Shown here: one piece after another, positions 1-8,073 of the stretch
Layout of the letters: each line of letters opens with the position of its first letter
How positions within the stretch are numbered: position 1 is the first letter of the stretch
DNA from: Holophagales bacterium
GTDB taxonomy: Bacteria; Acidobacteriota; Thermoanaerobaculia; UBA5066
Length of the DNA stretch: 64,000 bases
Reading direction: 5' to 3'
Assembly: GCA_016716705.1 (NCBI GenBank)
Contig: JADJVF010000010.1
Span: 62,001-126,000 of the forward strand
Notes under the pieces: model-generated
The model's database searches: none
Told to the model about the DNA's origin: nothing
Seen by the model: the letters and a program-made list of their open reading frames with translations, nothing else
Translations under genes and position numbers: made by a program

Positions 1-97
1 ATCTCGGATCCTCCATGAAGAGCGGCACGGGGCGCGCCTCCCAAGAGTCGCCCGCCGCCTAGAACATATAGCCGAGCAGAATACCATTCCGCTCCCG

Positions 98-1216
98 TCA
101 AAGCCCCACTCGGACCGGGGAGAAGGGCGCCGCCGCCAGTGGAGGAGTCCTCCCCGTGACGAGGTCCGCCGCGAGTGCGGCCGCCGCGGGGGCCAGGAGC
201 AGCTCGTCGGAGCCCCAACCAGAGGTAACGAACAGGCCGGGGCTGGTCGCCTCTCCAATCACGGGAACGCCGTCGGTCGCCGAGGCCTCCCGGCCCGCTC
301 CCGCTTCGACGAGCGCCCAGCCGGAGGACGCCGGAACGAGGCGCCGGACCTCCGAGAGGAGCTCTGCTACGGACCCCGCGGTCGGGGAGGTCGACAGGGG
401 CCCCGGCTCCGGCCTTCCGATGGCGAGGATCGTCCCGTCGCGGCGGGGGACCAGGGAGACACCCCGCGATCGCACGAGCCGTGTCGGGCGGTCGGGATCC
501 GACGTGGCGTCCAGTCGCAGCCACGGCCGGATGGTGACGTCGAGCCGGAGGCGTGGGGCGCCGCCGACCCGGCCCGGACCGGCCCTGCCCGCGAGAACGA
601 CGAACTCGGCCGGGAGCAGTCCCCCCGTCGTCTCGACCCCGGCAATCCGGCCTGCCGAGAGAAACACCGCGTGGACGGTGCTTCCCTCGTGAACCCTCAC
701 CCCGGCGGCGCGGGCCGCCAGGACGAGAACACGGCCCACGCGGCCGGCCCTCGCCACCCCGTCGCGGGGAAAGGAGAACGCGGCCTGGAGCGAAGCAGAA
801 AGCGCGGGCTCGCGCCCCCGCGCCTCCTCGGGCTCGAGCACCTCGAAGTGGATCCCCCGCGATCGTTGCGCGTCGAGGGCCCGGTCCAGGAGAACTTCCT
901 CGGCGTCGTCGAGGGCCACCGTCATCGCGCCGCGTTCGTCGTACTCGCAGGGAAGCCCCGTCTCCTCCTCGAGGGCCGAGAGCCAGTCGGAGAAGAGGTG
1001 CCGGGAGAGAAGGGCGAGGTCGGCCAGCGCCTCGGGCGCGGCCTCCACCGCCGCCTGGGCCGCCACCGGCCCCCCGGGTGCCGACGGCACGCCGACCCGG
1101 GCCCCGGCCAGGAGGTCGACCGTCAGGTCGCGCCGGGCCAGCTCCAGCGCGAGAGCCGCCGCCGCGAGTCCGCCGCCCGCGACGACGACGTCCGCCGGCG
1201 CGAGCGAGCGCGTCAC
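98..1216 (-). CDS. FAD-dependent oxidoreductase, DAO/glycine oxidase-like
   Basis: A 372-aa protein of the D-amino-acid/glycine oxidase (DAO) fold. An N-terminal dinucleotide-binding loop of the form VVAGGGLAAAALALELARR (about residues 9-27) should hold FAD. A GREPALS segment in the middle and a C-terminal GVPVIGE...GLFVTSGWG...LLAP region match the conserved DAO family layout, and the protein ends in the usual FSP.R tail. The start is a GTG whose GTGA overlaps the stop of the upstream EcsC-like gene, so the two are translationally coupled. The substrate (an amino acid or other secondary amine) cannot be told from sequence. The FAD loop is slightly off the GxGxxG consensus because Ala replaces the third Gly, which is common in this family. 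Family is likely; exact activity is unknown. Confidence 0.8.
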   Translation of the reverse strand: MTRSLAPADVVVAGGGLAAAALALELARRDLTVDLLAGARVGVPSAPGGPVAAQAAVEAAPEALADLALLSRHLFSDWLSALEEETGLPCEYDERGAMTVALDDAEEVLLDRALDAQRSRGIHFEVLEPEEARGREPALSASLQAAFSFPRDGVARAGRVGRVLVLAARAAGVRVHEGSTVHAVFLSAGRIAGVETTGGLLPAEFVVLAGRAGPGRVGGAPRLRLDVTIRPWLRLDATSDPDRPTRLVRSRGVSLVPRRDGTILAIGRPEPGPLSTSPTAGSVAELLSEVRRLVPASSGWALVEAGAGREASATDGVPVIGEATSPGLFVTSGWGSDELLLAPAAAALAADLVTGRTPPLAAAPFSPVRVGL

Positions 1217-1812
1217 GCGATCCGGCCCTCGGCGTCGAGTACCGGGCCGCTCCCCGGGATCTCCGGCGGCCCCCACCGTCGCTCCACGCGCGCGACGACC
1301 GCCCGGCCCACCGCCTGCACCACGCCGTAGTTGAGCGCCGCCGACGCCGCGACGCCGAGGAGCGGGACGACGTGCGCGAGCGAACGTCCCATCGCCCGCG
1401 CGGCGAGCTTCGTCGCGAGCTCTTCGGCGAGCCGGACCGTCAGCCGCCGCCCTACGGAGAGACCCGCGCCGGCCGCGAGCCCGGCGACGACCTCCAGAGC
1501 CCTCTCCTCCGGCTCGAGGTCGCCGCCGTAGAGGAGGTGGAGCCCGACGATCATCCGGCTCTGCAGGACGATGAGCGCCGCCAGCTCGGGCGCGGTCGCG
1601 ACGACGGCCGCCCATCCCGGGGGCGCGCTCGCCGCCGCGCCGACCAGCGCCGCCTTGCGGGCGGTCACGTTGACCATGAGGAGGGCCTTTCGCCGGGTGG
1701 GGAGCCCCTCGTGGCGCGATGCGAAGGTCCGGACGTCCTCCCGGATCCTCTCGACGTCGAGATCCGTCGATGCACGCTTCACGAGGGCGAGGAACGACTC
1801 GGCGATCTTCAC
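1213..1812 (-). CDS. EcsC-like protein
   Basis: A 199-aa protein resembling the EcsC family: a helical N-terminus (DVRTFASRHEGLPTRRKALL), an alanine-rich amphipathic hydrophobic centre (AALVGAAASAPPGWAAVVA) and a helical C-terminal half with small-residue-rich stretches that may associate with membrane. In Bacillus, EcsC is encoded with an ABC exporter, but no ABC genes adjoin it here. It is the first gene of a two-gene minus-strand unit with the FAD oxidoreductase, with a 4-base GTGA overlap. It starts divergently from the cyclophilin gene, leaving about 90 bases for both promoters. Function unknown. Confidence 0.7.
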   Translation of the reverse strand: MKIAESFLALVKRASTDLDVERIREDVRTFASRHEGLPTRRKALLMVNVTARKAALVGAAASAPPGWAAVVATAPELAALIVLQSRMIVGLHLLYGGDLEPEERALEVVAGLAAGAGLSVGRRLTVRLAEELATKLAARAMGRSLAHVVPLLGVAASAALNYGVVQAVGRAVVARVERRWGPPEIPGSGPVLDAEGRIA

Positions 1813-1901
1813 GGTGGCTCCTCCGAAGGTATCATCCGGCCGCCCGGCCGCCGGAACAAGGCGGCACCGGCGAATCGCGCCGGACGGAGAAGGAGGTCCT
1901 C

Positions 1902-2597
1902 GTGCTCGCGAATCGACACTTCCGTTTCGCCTTCGCCCTCTGGATGGGTCTCGCGCTCGCAGGAGCCTCTGCCGCCCCGGCCGAGGCCGCTGCGGCCCAG
2001 CAGAAGAAGGCCGCCCCGAAGAAGAAGGAGAAGAAGGTGTCGTCCAAGCCGCGCGACTACGCGAAGACCCTCGCCATCCTGAAAACCTCCCAGGGCGACG
2101 TGACGATCCGTTTCTTCAACGACAAGGCCCCTGGCCACGTGAAGAACTTCGTCGACCTCGCAGCCGCGGGCTTCTACGACGGGACGCTCTTCCACCGCGT
2201 GATCCCCGGATTCATGGTCCAGGGGGGCGATCCCTTGACGAAGGACCCCGCCAAGGAGGCGCTCTTCGGGACCGGCGGCAACACCGACAAGGCCGGCAAG
2301 CCCCTGAACGTCAAGGCCGAGTTCAACGACGTGAGCCACAAGAAGGGCGTCCTCTCGATGGCCCGCGCGAGCGACCCCGACTCGGCGTCGTCCCAGTTTT
2401 TCATCGTCGTGAAGGACTCGCCGTTCCTCGACCGGCAGTACACCGTTTTCGGCGAGGTCGTGAAGGGCCTGGACGTCGTCGACCGGATCGTCGCCGAGTC
2501 GAACTCCGACACCTCCGACCCTCGCAGCGGCGGCAAGCCCCGCGCCTACCAGAAGATCCTCAAGGTCGAGCTCGCCGAGCAGACCCCCGACAAGTGA
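1902..2597 (+). CDS. exported peptidyl-prolyl cis-trans isomerase, cyclophilin type
   Basis: A 231-aa secreted cyclophilin that would catalyse proline isomerisation during folding in the periplasm. A GTG start is preceded by an AGGAGG site 5 bases away. Residues 1-27 form a signal peptide (FRFAFALWMGLALAGASA), followed by a short Lys/Ala linker. The cyclophilin core follows with FHRVIPGFMVQGGDP (catalytic Arg in FHRV), MARASDPDSASSQFFI and YTVFGEVV. The cyclosporin-binding Trp of eukaryotic enzymes is not at its usual place, as in many bacterial forms. The stop overlaps the GTG of the downstream kinase gene, so the two are co-translated. Confidence 0.92.
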   Translation: MLANRHFRFAFALWMGLALAGASAAPAEAAAAQQKKAAPKKKEKKVSSKPRDYAKTLAILKTSQGDVTIRFFNDKAPGHVKNFVDLAAAGFYDGTLFHRVIPGFMVQGGDPLTKDPAKEALFGTGGNTDKAGKPLNVKAEFNDVSHKKGVLSMARASDPDSASSQFFIVVKDSPFLDRQYTVFGEVVKGLDVVDRIVAESNSDTSDPRSGGKPRAYQKILKVELAEQTPDK

Positions 2598-3526
2598 CGG
2601 CCCCGTCCCCTGCCGAGGAGAGCGCGCGGCTCGAGGCCGCGCGCTCCCGTTTCGGTCTCTCTCCGGCCGGACCGGCCGTCCCGCTTGCAGGCGACGTTGG
2701 GCAGAGACGCTATTTCCGCATCGGGACGAAGGGAGGAGCTCCGGTCGTCCTCGTCCTCTACCCGTCCCCCTCCTCCCAGGCGCAGGAACGCTGGAGAGTG
2801 ATCGGGACGGCCCTCTCAGAGGCTGGTATCCGGGTCCCGGACCTCCTCGACGACGATCCCTCGTCGGGGACCGCCCTCGTCGAGGACCTCGGAGACCGGG
2901 ACCTCGCCGCCCAGATCCGCGAGGCCGGCGCCGAGGAGCGCGAACGCCTCCTGGACGAGGCCGAGGAGCTCCTCGAACCCCTTCGCCGGATCGCGCGAGG
3001 TGCCGCGAGCCTCAACCCGCCCTTCGACGCGGCCTTCTTCGGCACCGAGCTGGCCCACACCCGCCGGTGGGCCCTCGAGCGGGACGGCCGCACTCCGCTC
3101 CCCCCGGACCGCTCCGCCTGCTGGGAAGAGCTCGCCGGCCGGCTCGCCCGCGACGCGGCGGACCCGGCCCTCGCGGGCGATCTGGTGCCGACCCACCGCG
3201 ATTTCCACGCCAACAACCTGATGCGCCCCCCCGACGGTGCCCTCGCCGTCATCGATTTCCAGGACCTTCGGTTCGGCCCTCCCGACTACGACGCCGTCTC
3301 CCTCCGCTTCGAGCGTGCGGGTGCGCTCGTTCCGGCTCACGGCGACGCCTACAGGGAAGCCGTCCTTCTCCAGCGGGCCTGGAAGGTCCTCGGCACGTTC
3401 GAGAAGATGCTCGCGCTCGGCCGCGAGGTCTACCGGCCCCACCGGGACGCCGCGGTCCGTACGATCCGTCTCTGGACGCGCCCGGACGGCCCCTACGGGC
3501 CGCTCCTCGCGTTCCTCCCCGGCTGA
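2594..3526 (+). CDS. phosphotransferase, AmgK-like (amino-sugar anomeric kinase)
   Basis: A 310-aa protein of the aminoglycoside phosphotransferase/choline kinase superfamily. Catalytic-loop THRDFHANNLM (about residue 197) and metal-binding VIDFQDLRFGPPDYD (about 218) closely resemble AmgK. AmgK phosphorylates MurNAc or GlcNAc at C1 in peptidoglycan recycling, using the pattern HRDxHxxNLM and IDFQDxxxGPxxYD. The N-terminal lobe has RRYFRI and a beta-hairpin typical of the fold. The GTG start overlaps the cyclophilin stop. No MurU nucleotidyltransferase, the usual AmgK partner, is in the window, so the recycling role is inferred from motifs alone. A small-molecule kinase is likely; the exact sugar is uncertain. 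Confidence 0.8.
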   Translation: MTAPSPAEESARLEAARSRFGLSPAGPAVPLAGDVGQRRYFRIGTKGGAPVVLVLYPSPSSQAQERWRVIGTALSEAGIRVPDLLDDDPSSGTALVEDLGDRDLAAQIREAGAEERERLLDEAEELLEPLRRIARGAASLNPPFDAAFFGTELAHTRRWALERDGRTPLPPDRSACWEELAGRLARDAADPALAGDLVPTHRDFHANNLMRPPDGALAVIDFQDLRFGPPDYDAVSLRFERAGALVPAHGDAYREAVLLQRAWKVLGTFEKMLALGREVYRPHRDAAVRTIRLWTRPDGPYGPLLAFLPG

Positions 3527-3559
3527 CGGGGTATCATCCCGTTCCTCAGGAGGCTCCTC

Positions 3560-3769
3560 TTGCCCAACCTCGGAATCCCGGAACTCCTCATCATCCTCGC
3601 CATCATCGTCCTGCTCTTCGGAGTGGGAAAGCTCCCCCAGCTCGGCAAGGGGATCGGTGAGGGCATCCGCAATTTCAAGCAGGCGGTGAAGGACGGCGGC
3701 CAGGACTCCGAGAAGAAGGATCCCCCCGCGGGGAATGGCTCCGGGAACAACCCCTCGTCGCCCAAGTGA
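3560..3769 (+). CDS. tatA: Sec-independent protein translocase TatA/E
   Basis: A 69-aa protein with the TatA layout: a short N-terminal membrane helix (PELLIILAIIVLLFGVGKLP), the FG hinge, an amphipathic helix (LGKGIGEGIRNFKQAVKD) and an acidic-to-polar tail. It would form the pore part of the twin-arginine pathway for folded proteins. The TTG start is supported by a GGAGG site about 7 bases upstream. No tatC is nearby. A possible client is the TldD protein at 48458, which carries a twin-arginine signal. Confidence 0.93.
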   Translation: MPNLGIPELLIILAIIVLLFGVGKLPQLGKGIGEGIRNFKQAVKDGGQDSEKKDPPAGNGSGNNPSSPK

Positions 3770-3775
3770 CCGTCG

Positions 3776-3791
3776 GCCGCCTTCCGGCGGC
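3776..3791 (+). terminator. possible terminator hairpin after tatA
   Basis: A 6-bp perfect GC stem with a TTCC loop lies just after the tatA stop. There is no T run, so factor-independent termination is doubtful. Confidence 0.35.
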
Positions 3792-3900
3792 GGAATACGG
3801 GCCCCCCCTTTCCGCGTTCTGATTTCGACCGTGGCCGCCACGCGGCCCGCCGGAATTCCGCGGCGCGCCGGACACACGGTCGAACGGGAGTGAATCCGTC

Positions 3901-4809
3901 ATGAAGATCGCAAAGCGCGTTTTCCTCTTCGTCGCCGTCAACGTTCTCGTCGTAGCGACGATCTCGATCGTCCTGGGCGTTCTGGGGGTCCGTCCCTACC
4001 TCACGCAGAGGGGGCTCGACCTCGGCTCGCTCGCCGTCTTCTGCCTCGTCTGGGGCTTCGGCGGCGCTTTCATCTCGCTGGCCCTCTCCCGCGTGATGGC
4101 GAAGTGGGGCATGGGCGTCAAGCTCATCGACCCGGGCACTCCCGACCCGACCCTGCAGGAGCTCGTCTCCACGGTCCACCGTCTCGCGCAGGCCGCGGGC
4201 CTCCGGACGATGCCGCAGGTCGGCGTCTACGACTCCGACGAGGTGAACGCCTTCGCCACGGGGCCGACGAAGAACCGTTCGCTCGTCGCCGTCTCCACCG
4301 GCCTTCTCCGGCGCCTGCGCCGCGACGAGGTGGAGGGGGTCCTCGGTCACGAGATCGCCCACGTCGCCAACGGCGACATGGTGACGATGACGCTCGTCCA
4401 GGGCGTCGTGAACGCCTTCACGATGTTCCTCGCCCGCGTCCTCGCCTTCTTCGTCGCCCAGCTCTTCCGCCGCGACGAGGAGGGAGGGGGAATCTCCCAC
4501 CTCGTCTACTTCGTCGCGACGCTCGTCTTCGACATCGCCTTCTCGATTCTCGGCTCGGTCGTCGTCGCCTGGTTCTCTCGGCTTCGCGAGTTCCGTGCCG
4601 ACGCCGGAGGGGCGCAGCTCGCCGGGCGAGACCGGATGGTGGGGGCGCTCGAGGCGCTCCAGCGCACCTACGGAATCGTCGACCCGGCCGACAGCCAGGC
4701 CGCCGTTCAGACGCTCAAGATCTCCGGCCACCCGCGCGGCCTGATGAAGTTCTTCTCGACTCACCCGCCGCTGGAGACCCGCATCGCGCGTCTGAAGATG
4801 ATGGCGTAG
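3901..4809 (+). CDS. htpX: membrane zinc metalloprotease HtpX (M48)
   Basis: A 302-aa member of the HtpX/M48B family that degrades damaged membrane proteins. Two N-terminal membrane helices (about 8-30 and 40-62) precede the cytoplasmic zinc site GHEIAHVANGDMVTM (about residue 150). Two more hydrophobic helices follow, then REFRADAGGAQLAG, which carries the third zinc-ligand Glu and marks the M48 family. The C-terminal STHPPLETRIARL is also typical. Length equals the usual HtpX. A purine-rich GGGAGTG lies 8 bases before the ATG. It stands alone, followed by a strong hairpin. Confidence 0.95.
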   Translation: MKIAKRVFLFVAVNVLVVATISIVLGVLGVRPYLTQRGLDLGSLAVFCLVWGFGGAFISLALSRVMAKWGMGVKLIDPGTPDPTLQELVSTVHRLAQAAGLRTMPQVGVYDSDEVNAFATGPTKNRSLVAVSTGLLRRLRRDEVEGVLGHEIAHVANGDMVTMTLVQGVVNAFTMFLARVLAFFVAQLFRRDEEGGGISHLVYFVATLVFDIAFSILGSVVVAWFSRLREFRADAGGAQLAGRDRMVGALEALQRTYGIVDPADSQAAVQTLKISGHPRGLMKFFSTHPPLETRIARLKMMA

Positions 4810-4832
4810 GCCCCCGCCCGCCCCGCTTTCGC

Positions 4833-4869
4833 CAGGAGAGGCCGGTGCAACGAGCACCGGCCTCTCCTG
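4833..4869 (+). terminator. strong hairpin downstream of htpX
   Basis: A perfect 16-bp inverted repeat (arms 4833-4848 and 4854-4869) with a 5-base loop sits 24 bases after the htpX stop. It lacks a following T run but is a clear transcript-end structure. Confidence 0.7.
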
Positions 4870-4908
4870 CTACTGCGGCGGGGGCCGGGCCCGCCCGCTC
4901 CCTCCCTC

Positions 4909-5081
<173 letters not shown>

Positions 5082-5085
<4 letters not shown>

Positions 5086-5109
5086 AAACCCGGCGGTCCG
5101 GGTTTCCCC
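5082..5109 (-). terminator. terminator hairpin of the Fis-like gene
   Basis: A perfect 12-bp inverted repeat (5082-5093 and 5098-5109) with a 4-base loop sits just past the stop of the minus-strand Fis-like gene. It also forms the right edge of the poly-G tract. Confidence 0.65.
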
Positions 5110-5116
5110 AGAACTC

Positions 5117-5350
5117 TTACGCGTGGTCGCGTCGCTTCAGGGGCGCCTTCAGCCGCAGCAGCGAGATCTTCGCGCGAAGCGTGTTGCGGTGGATCCCGAG
5201 GGACCTCGCCGCCTGACCCATGTTGCCCGAGGCATTCGTTACCGCTGTAACGACGTACTTCCGTTCGAACTCCTTCCTCGCGGTCTCGAGGGGAATTCCT
5301 TTGGAAACGAGTTCGTCGATGATGCGTTGAAGCTGTCCGTCGAGCGTCAC
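5117..5350 (-). CDS. Fis-type helix-turn-helix DNA-binding protein
   Basis: A 77-aa protein. Its second half, NMGQAARSLGIHRNTLRAKI (about residues 43-62), is the HTH found in Fis and at the C-terminus of NtrC-type activators. The first half is a helical region preceding it. It has no sigma-54 AAA+ or receiver domain, so it acts as a small nucleoid protein or local regulator rather than an enhancer-binding activator. It is the last gene before a hairpin and the corrupted poly-G region. A hairpin at 5436-5469 separates it from the gene upstream, so it probably has its own promoter in 5351-5435. Confidence 0.8.
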   Translation of the reverse strand: MTLDGQLQRIIDELVSKGIPLETARKEFERKYVVTAVTNASGNMGQAARSLGIHRNTLRAKISLLRLKAPLKRRDHA

Positions 5351-5435
5351 GGTGACCTCACACTCCTCGTCGAAAGTAGGCCCCGACCGGGGCGAAAGGG
5401 ATCAGGAACCTATCACGTGACGGCGCGAAGAGGAA

Positions 5436-5469
5436 CGCCGCGGAGAGCAACCATTGCTCCCCCGCGGCG
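5436..5469 (-). terminator. nested hairpin after the exported repeat protein gene
   Basis: An outer 8-bp stem (CGCCGCGG/CCGCGGCG) encloses an inner 6-bp stem (GAGCAA/TTGCTC), starting within 10 bases of the stop of the gene at 5477. It probably ends that transcript. Confidence 0.55.
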
Positions 5470-5476
5470 CTTCACG

Positions 5477-6349
5477 CTACTTCATCTCGACGAAGTCGCC
5501 GGCGCCCATGTAGTCGACCATCGACGTCACCTTCGCGACACAGGTGCGACCCTTCGTCCAGAGCACGGCGGCTTCCCCGAGAAGAGTACGGATCGTCCCG
5601 CTGTCGTTTCTCGGGCGGAAGACCGTCAGGAAATCCCCTGGATAGAGGCCGTCTTCCTCGCCGAGATCGAGAAAGACGACGGAGTCGGTCCCGACGGGCG
5701 TGGCGCGGTCCTTCACCTCGACGATGTGGCCGGTGATCTTCCCGGACGGCGCGTCGCACTGGGTGAACGGTGCGCTCGCCCGCACGAGAGGGATCGGGAT
5801 CGGCTCGAACGGAATCAGCAGGTCGCCGATGATGGACGGCTCGCACGACTCGGTGATCTCGAGAATCGCCGTCGTCTCCTGTACGCAGACGACCTTCAGG
5901 CGTGCCGGCGTGTGGTAGAAGCGGCCCAGGGTGTCGGTGATCGAGCCGACGCGGTAGACCGAGTGGCCCGGTCGGATCACCTGGAACTCCTGCCCGGCCC
6001 GCAGGCCCTCGCGCGCGCCGACATCCGAGTAGACGATGTCGCCCACGCCGTACATGTGGCGACTGTCCTCGTACTCGGCGGCGGCGATCCGGCCGGTCAC
6101 GGGCTCGTCCTCCGCGCCGATCCAGCCCGCGCAGTAGACGTCGTCCTCCCAGCCGACCGGGAAAGGCTGCGTCCGCTGGCTCCGGTCGGCCGACAGCTCC
6201 TCGATGACCGGCGGCGCTTCGGCGGCCACCTGTGGAACGGGCACGGGTGCCGCCTCCGGGAGCCGGCGGGCGCCGGCCCCGTCCGCCGGGACCGAAAGGG
6301 CGACTGCGGAAAGGGCAACCAACACGGGGACGAGAAACGAACGCTTCAC
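5477..6349 (-). CDS. exported protein with two internal beta-rich repeats, function unknown
   Basis: A 290-aa protein with a signal peptide (residues 1-24, hydrophobic core VPVLVALSAVALSV). I see an internal duplication: GDIVYSDVGAREGLRAGQ with a following VIRP (about residues 103-128), and DSVVFLDLGEEDGLYPGD with VFRP (about 220-245). Both have the pattern of a small barrel domain seen in LysM-associated and FlgT-like envelope proteins. Three or four cysteines could form disulfides in the periplasm. It lies downstream of bamD on the same strand, about 100 bases away, suggesting an envelope role. No enzyme motif is visible, and I do not recognise a named family. Confidence 0.65.
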   Translation of the reverse strand: MKRSFLVPVLVALSAVALSVPADGAGARRLPEAAPVPVPQVAAEAPPVIEELSADRSQRTQPFPVGWEDDVYCAGWIGAEDEPVTGRIAAAEYEDSRHMYGVGDIVYSDVGAREGLRAGQEFQVIRPGHSVYRVGSITDTLGRFYHTPARLKVVCVQETTAILEITESCEPSIIGDLLIPFEPIPIPLVRASAPFTQCDAPSGKITGHIVEVKDRATPVGTDSVVFLDLGEEDGLYPGDFLTVFRPRNDSGTIRTLLGEAAVLWTKGRTCVAKVTSMVDYMGAGDFVEMK

Positions 6350-6451
6350 GGCTCCGACCTCCTCGAGGACGCCGCGGTGCGACCGCGCCCGACGGCCTCG
6401 GCTCGATTCTTCCGGACTTTCAACGATAAGTTACCGCAAGGACGCCGTTTC

Positions 6452-7264
6452 TCAAAGCGCCGCCGATGCCGTCCGGGTGGCGGGGGGCTCCGCGAGCTTC
6501 GGGAGCTTCCGAAGGAAGCGGCTCTCCGGGTAGTCCCGGCGGAGGCGTTCGAAGAGGGCACGGGCATCTTCGTCCCGGCCGAGTCGGCGCTCCGTGAGGC
6601 CGGCCCAGTAGAGAGCCTTCTCCATCCGGGAGTACTCGGGAAACGTGGCGAAGAGCCCCTCGAAGCGCTTCCTCGACGCCTCCCAGGCGCTCCGCTTGAA
6701 GTAGTACTGGGCGACCAGAAACTCGTGCTCGGCGAGCAGGTCGAGCATCGACCGGTAGCGCGCCCGGGCCTCGGCCGTGTAGGGGGATCCCGGGTAGTTC
6801 TGCAGCAGCTCGCGGTAGCTCTGGGCGGCGAGGCGGGTGTTCGCCTGGTCCCGGTCGGGCTTCTCGGCCTGCCGGTCGGAGACCTGGGCGAGCCGGAACA
6901 GCGCGTAGTCGGACCGCGGATGAGAGGGGTACCGGCTCCGGAAGTCCTTGTACCTCGCCTGCGCCTCCACGTAGCCGAGAGAGGACTTCTCTTCGAAGAA
7001 GGAGTCGGCCAGGCGAAGGGCCGCCTGCTTGCCGAGTGCGTCGTTGGCATAGTTTTCCGCCACGAAGCGGAGGTACTGCCGCCCGACCTCGTATTTGCGT
7101 TTCGCGACCAGCGCCTCCCCCCGGGCATACGCCTCTTCCTTGGACATCGTCAGGAGCTCCCGGGTCACGCTCGACGAGTCCGTGGAGGAGCACGCCGCGC
7201 TGCCCAGAACGGCGAGGGCGAGAACGGCGGGTGCGACAGGGATGCGTAGGTTTCGGTGGAACAT
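6452..7264 (-). CDS. bamD: outer-membrane assembly lipoprotein BamD (YfiO-like)
   Basis: A 270-aa lipoprotein with a type II signal peptide ending at a lipobox-like SAAC (Cys about 25). Several tetratricopeptide-like repeats follow: EEAYARGEALVAKRKYEVGRQ, PRSDYALFRLAQVSDRQ, AAQSYRELLQNYPGSPY and ALYWAGLTERRLGRDEDA. The repeated YP.S (YPSHPRS, YPGSPY, YPES) and the YR.F..RYP.H pattern are typical of BamD, the essential partner of BamA in inserting outer-membrane barrels. The length fits. No bamA is in the window. The upstream PASTA gene ends 24 bases before it on the same strand, so the two may be co-transcribed. Confidence 0.85.
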   Translation of the reverse strand: MFHRNLRIPVAPAVLALAVLGSAACSSTDSSSVTRELLTMSKEEAYARGEALVAKRKYEVGRQYLRFVAENYANDALGKQAALRLADSFFEEKSSLGYVEAQARYKDFRSRYPSHPRSDYALFRLAQVSDRQAEKPDRDQANTRLAAQSYRELLQNYPGSPYTAEARARYRSMLDLLAEHEFLVAQYYFKRSAWEASRKRFEGLFATFPEYSRMEKALYWAGLTERRLGRDEDARALFERLRRDYPESRFLRKLPKLAEPPATRTASAAL

Positions 7265-7288
7265 TCTGCTTCTCCGGATTCAGCCCGG

Positions 7289-8008
7289 CTAGGACTCGGG
7301 CGAGGCGACGACGAAAGAGAGGGTATCCCTGAGACCGACTGCCGCGCCCGCGAGCGGAAACTGCCTCAGGATCGTCCCGGCGGCGGCTCCCTCGTAAGGC
7401 TGCTCCCGGATGCCACCAAGCCGGAACCCTCTCGCTTCAAAGGCCGGACGGACACGTTCGAAGTCTCGACCGATCAGGTCCGGCATGACGTAGAGAATGT
7501 CCGTCGGGCCCCGATTCACGAGGACGTCGACTGGGGTGTCGGGGTCGGTCGAAGCCCCGGGGACGACTCCCTGCGCTACGACGCCCTGCGGTCCGGGCAG
7601 CCGGATGGCAGATACGGCCCCCTCCGTCAGTCCTTCACGGATCAGGGCGAGAGCCGCCGTTCGGGCCGTCAGGCCGGCGAGGTCGGGGGACCGGACGATC
7701 TCGGGCCCCAGGGAGAGGAACACCCGAAGATCCTGTCCCGCTTTGACTGCCATCCCGGCAGCAGGACTCTGCCCGCGGATGCGGTGAACGGGTATCTCCT
7801 CGTCGAACGCCTCCTGCGAACGGTCCACGACGACGCGCAGGCCCCGCTCGGCCGCCTGCGCGGTCGCCTCGTCCACGGACCGCCCGGTCAGGTCGGGAAC
7901 CTCCTCCGCCTTGCCGAGGACGAACCGCGAGAACGAGATCCACGCCGCCACGCCGAGAATTCCGGCGAGGAGGAGGGCGTAGAAGATCCGTGCCAGAACG
8001 CCACCCAT
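7289..8008 (-). CDS. membrane-anchored PASTA-domain protein
   Basis: A 239-aa protein with one N-terminal membrane helix (ARIFYALLLAGILGVAAWISF, about residues 5-25). Three PASTA repeats follow, each beginning with a VPDL/SPDL/MPDL signature (VPDLTGRSVDEA about 38, SPDLAGLTARTA about 110, MPDLIGRDFERV about 177). PASTA domains bind peptidoglycan fragments and beta-lactams. They normally hang from penicillin-binding proteins or PknB-type kinases, but neither catalytic domain is present, so this is a stand-alone sensor or scaffold. It starts divergently from the PHP gene. Confidence 0.88.
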   Translation of the reverse strand: MGGVLARIFYALLLAGILGVAAWISFSRFVLGKAEEVPDLTGRSVDEATAQAAERGLRVVVDRSQEAFDEEIPVHRIRGQSPAAGMAVKAGQDLRVFLSLGPEIVRSPDLAGLTARTAALALIREGLTEGAVSAIRLPGPQGVVAQGVVPGASTDPDTPVDVLVNRGPTDILYVMPDLIGRDFERVRPAFEARGFRLGGIREQPYEGAAAGTILRQFPLAGAAVGLRDTLSFVVASPES

Positions 8009-8073
8009 TCGGACGGACTTTAGCAGGGGCCGTGCCTTGACCCCGGCCGCCTCGCCAGTGAGACTCCGGCTCG

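Noticed and set aside
59..97. In-frame codons after the FAD oxidoreductase stop read RNGILLGYMF, similar to the RNGILLAP motif of glycine oxidases.
   Set aside because: The protein already has its equivalent motif and a normal FSP.R ending before the stop, so the resemblance is most likely chance.
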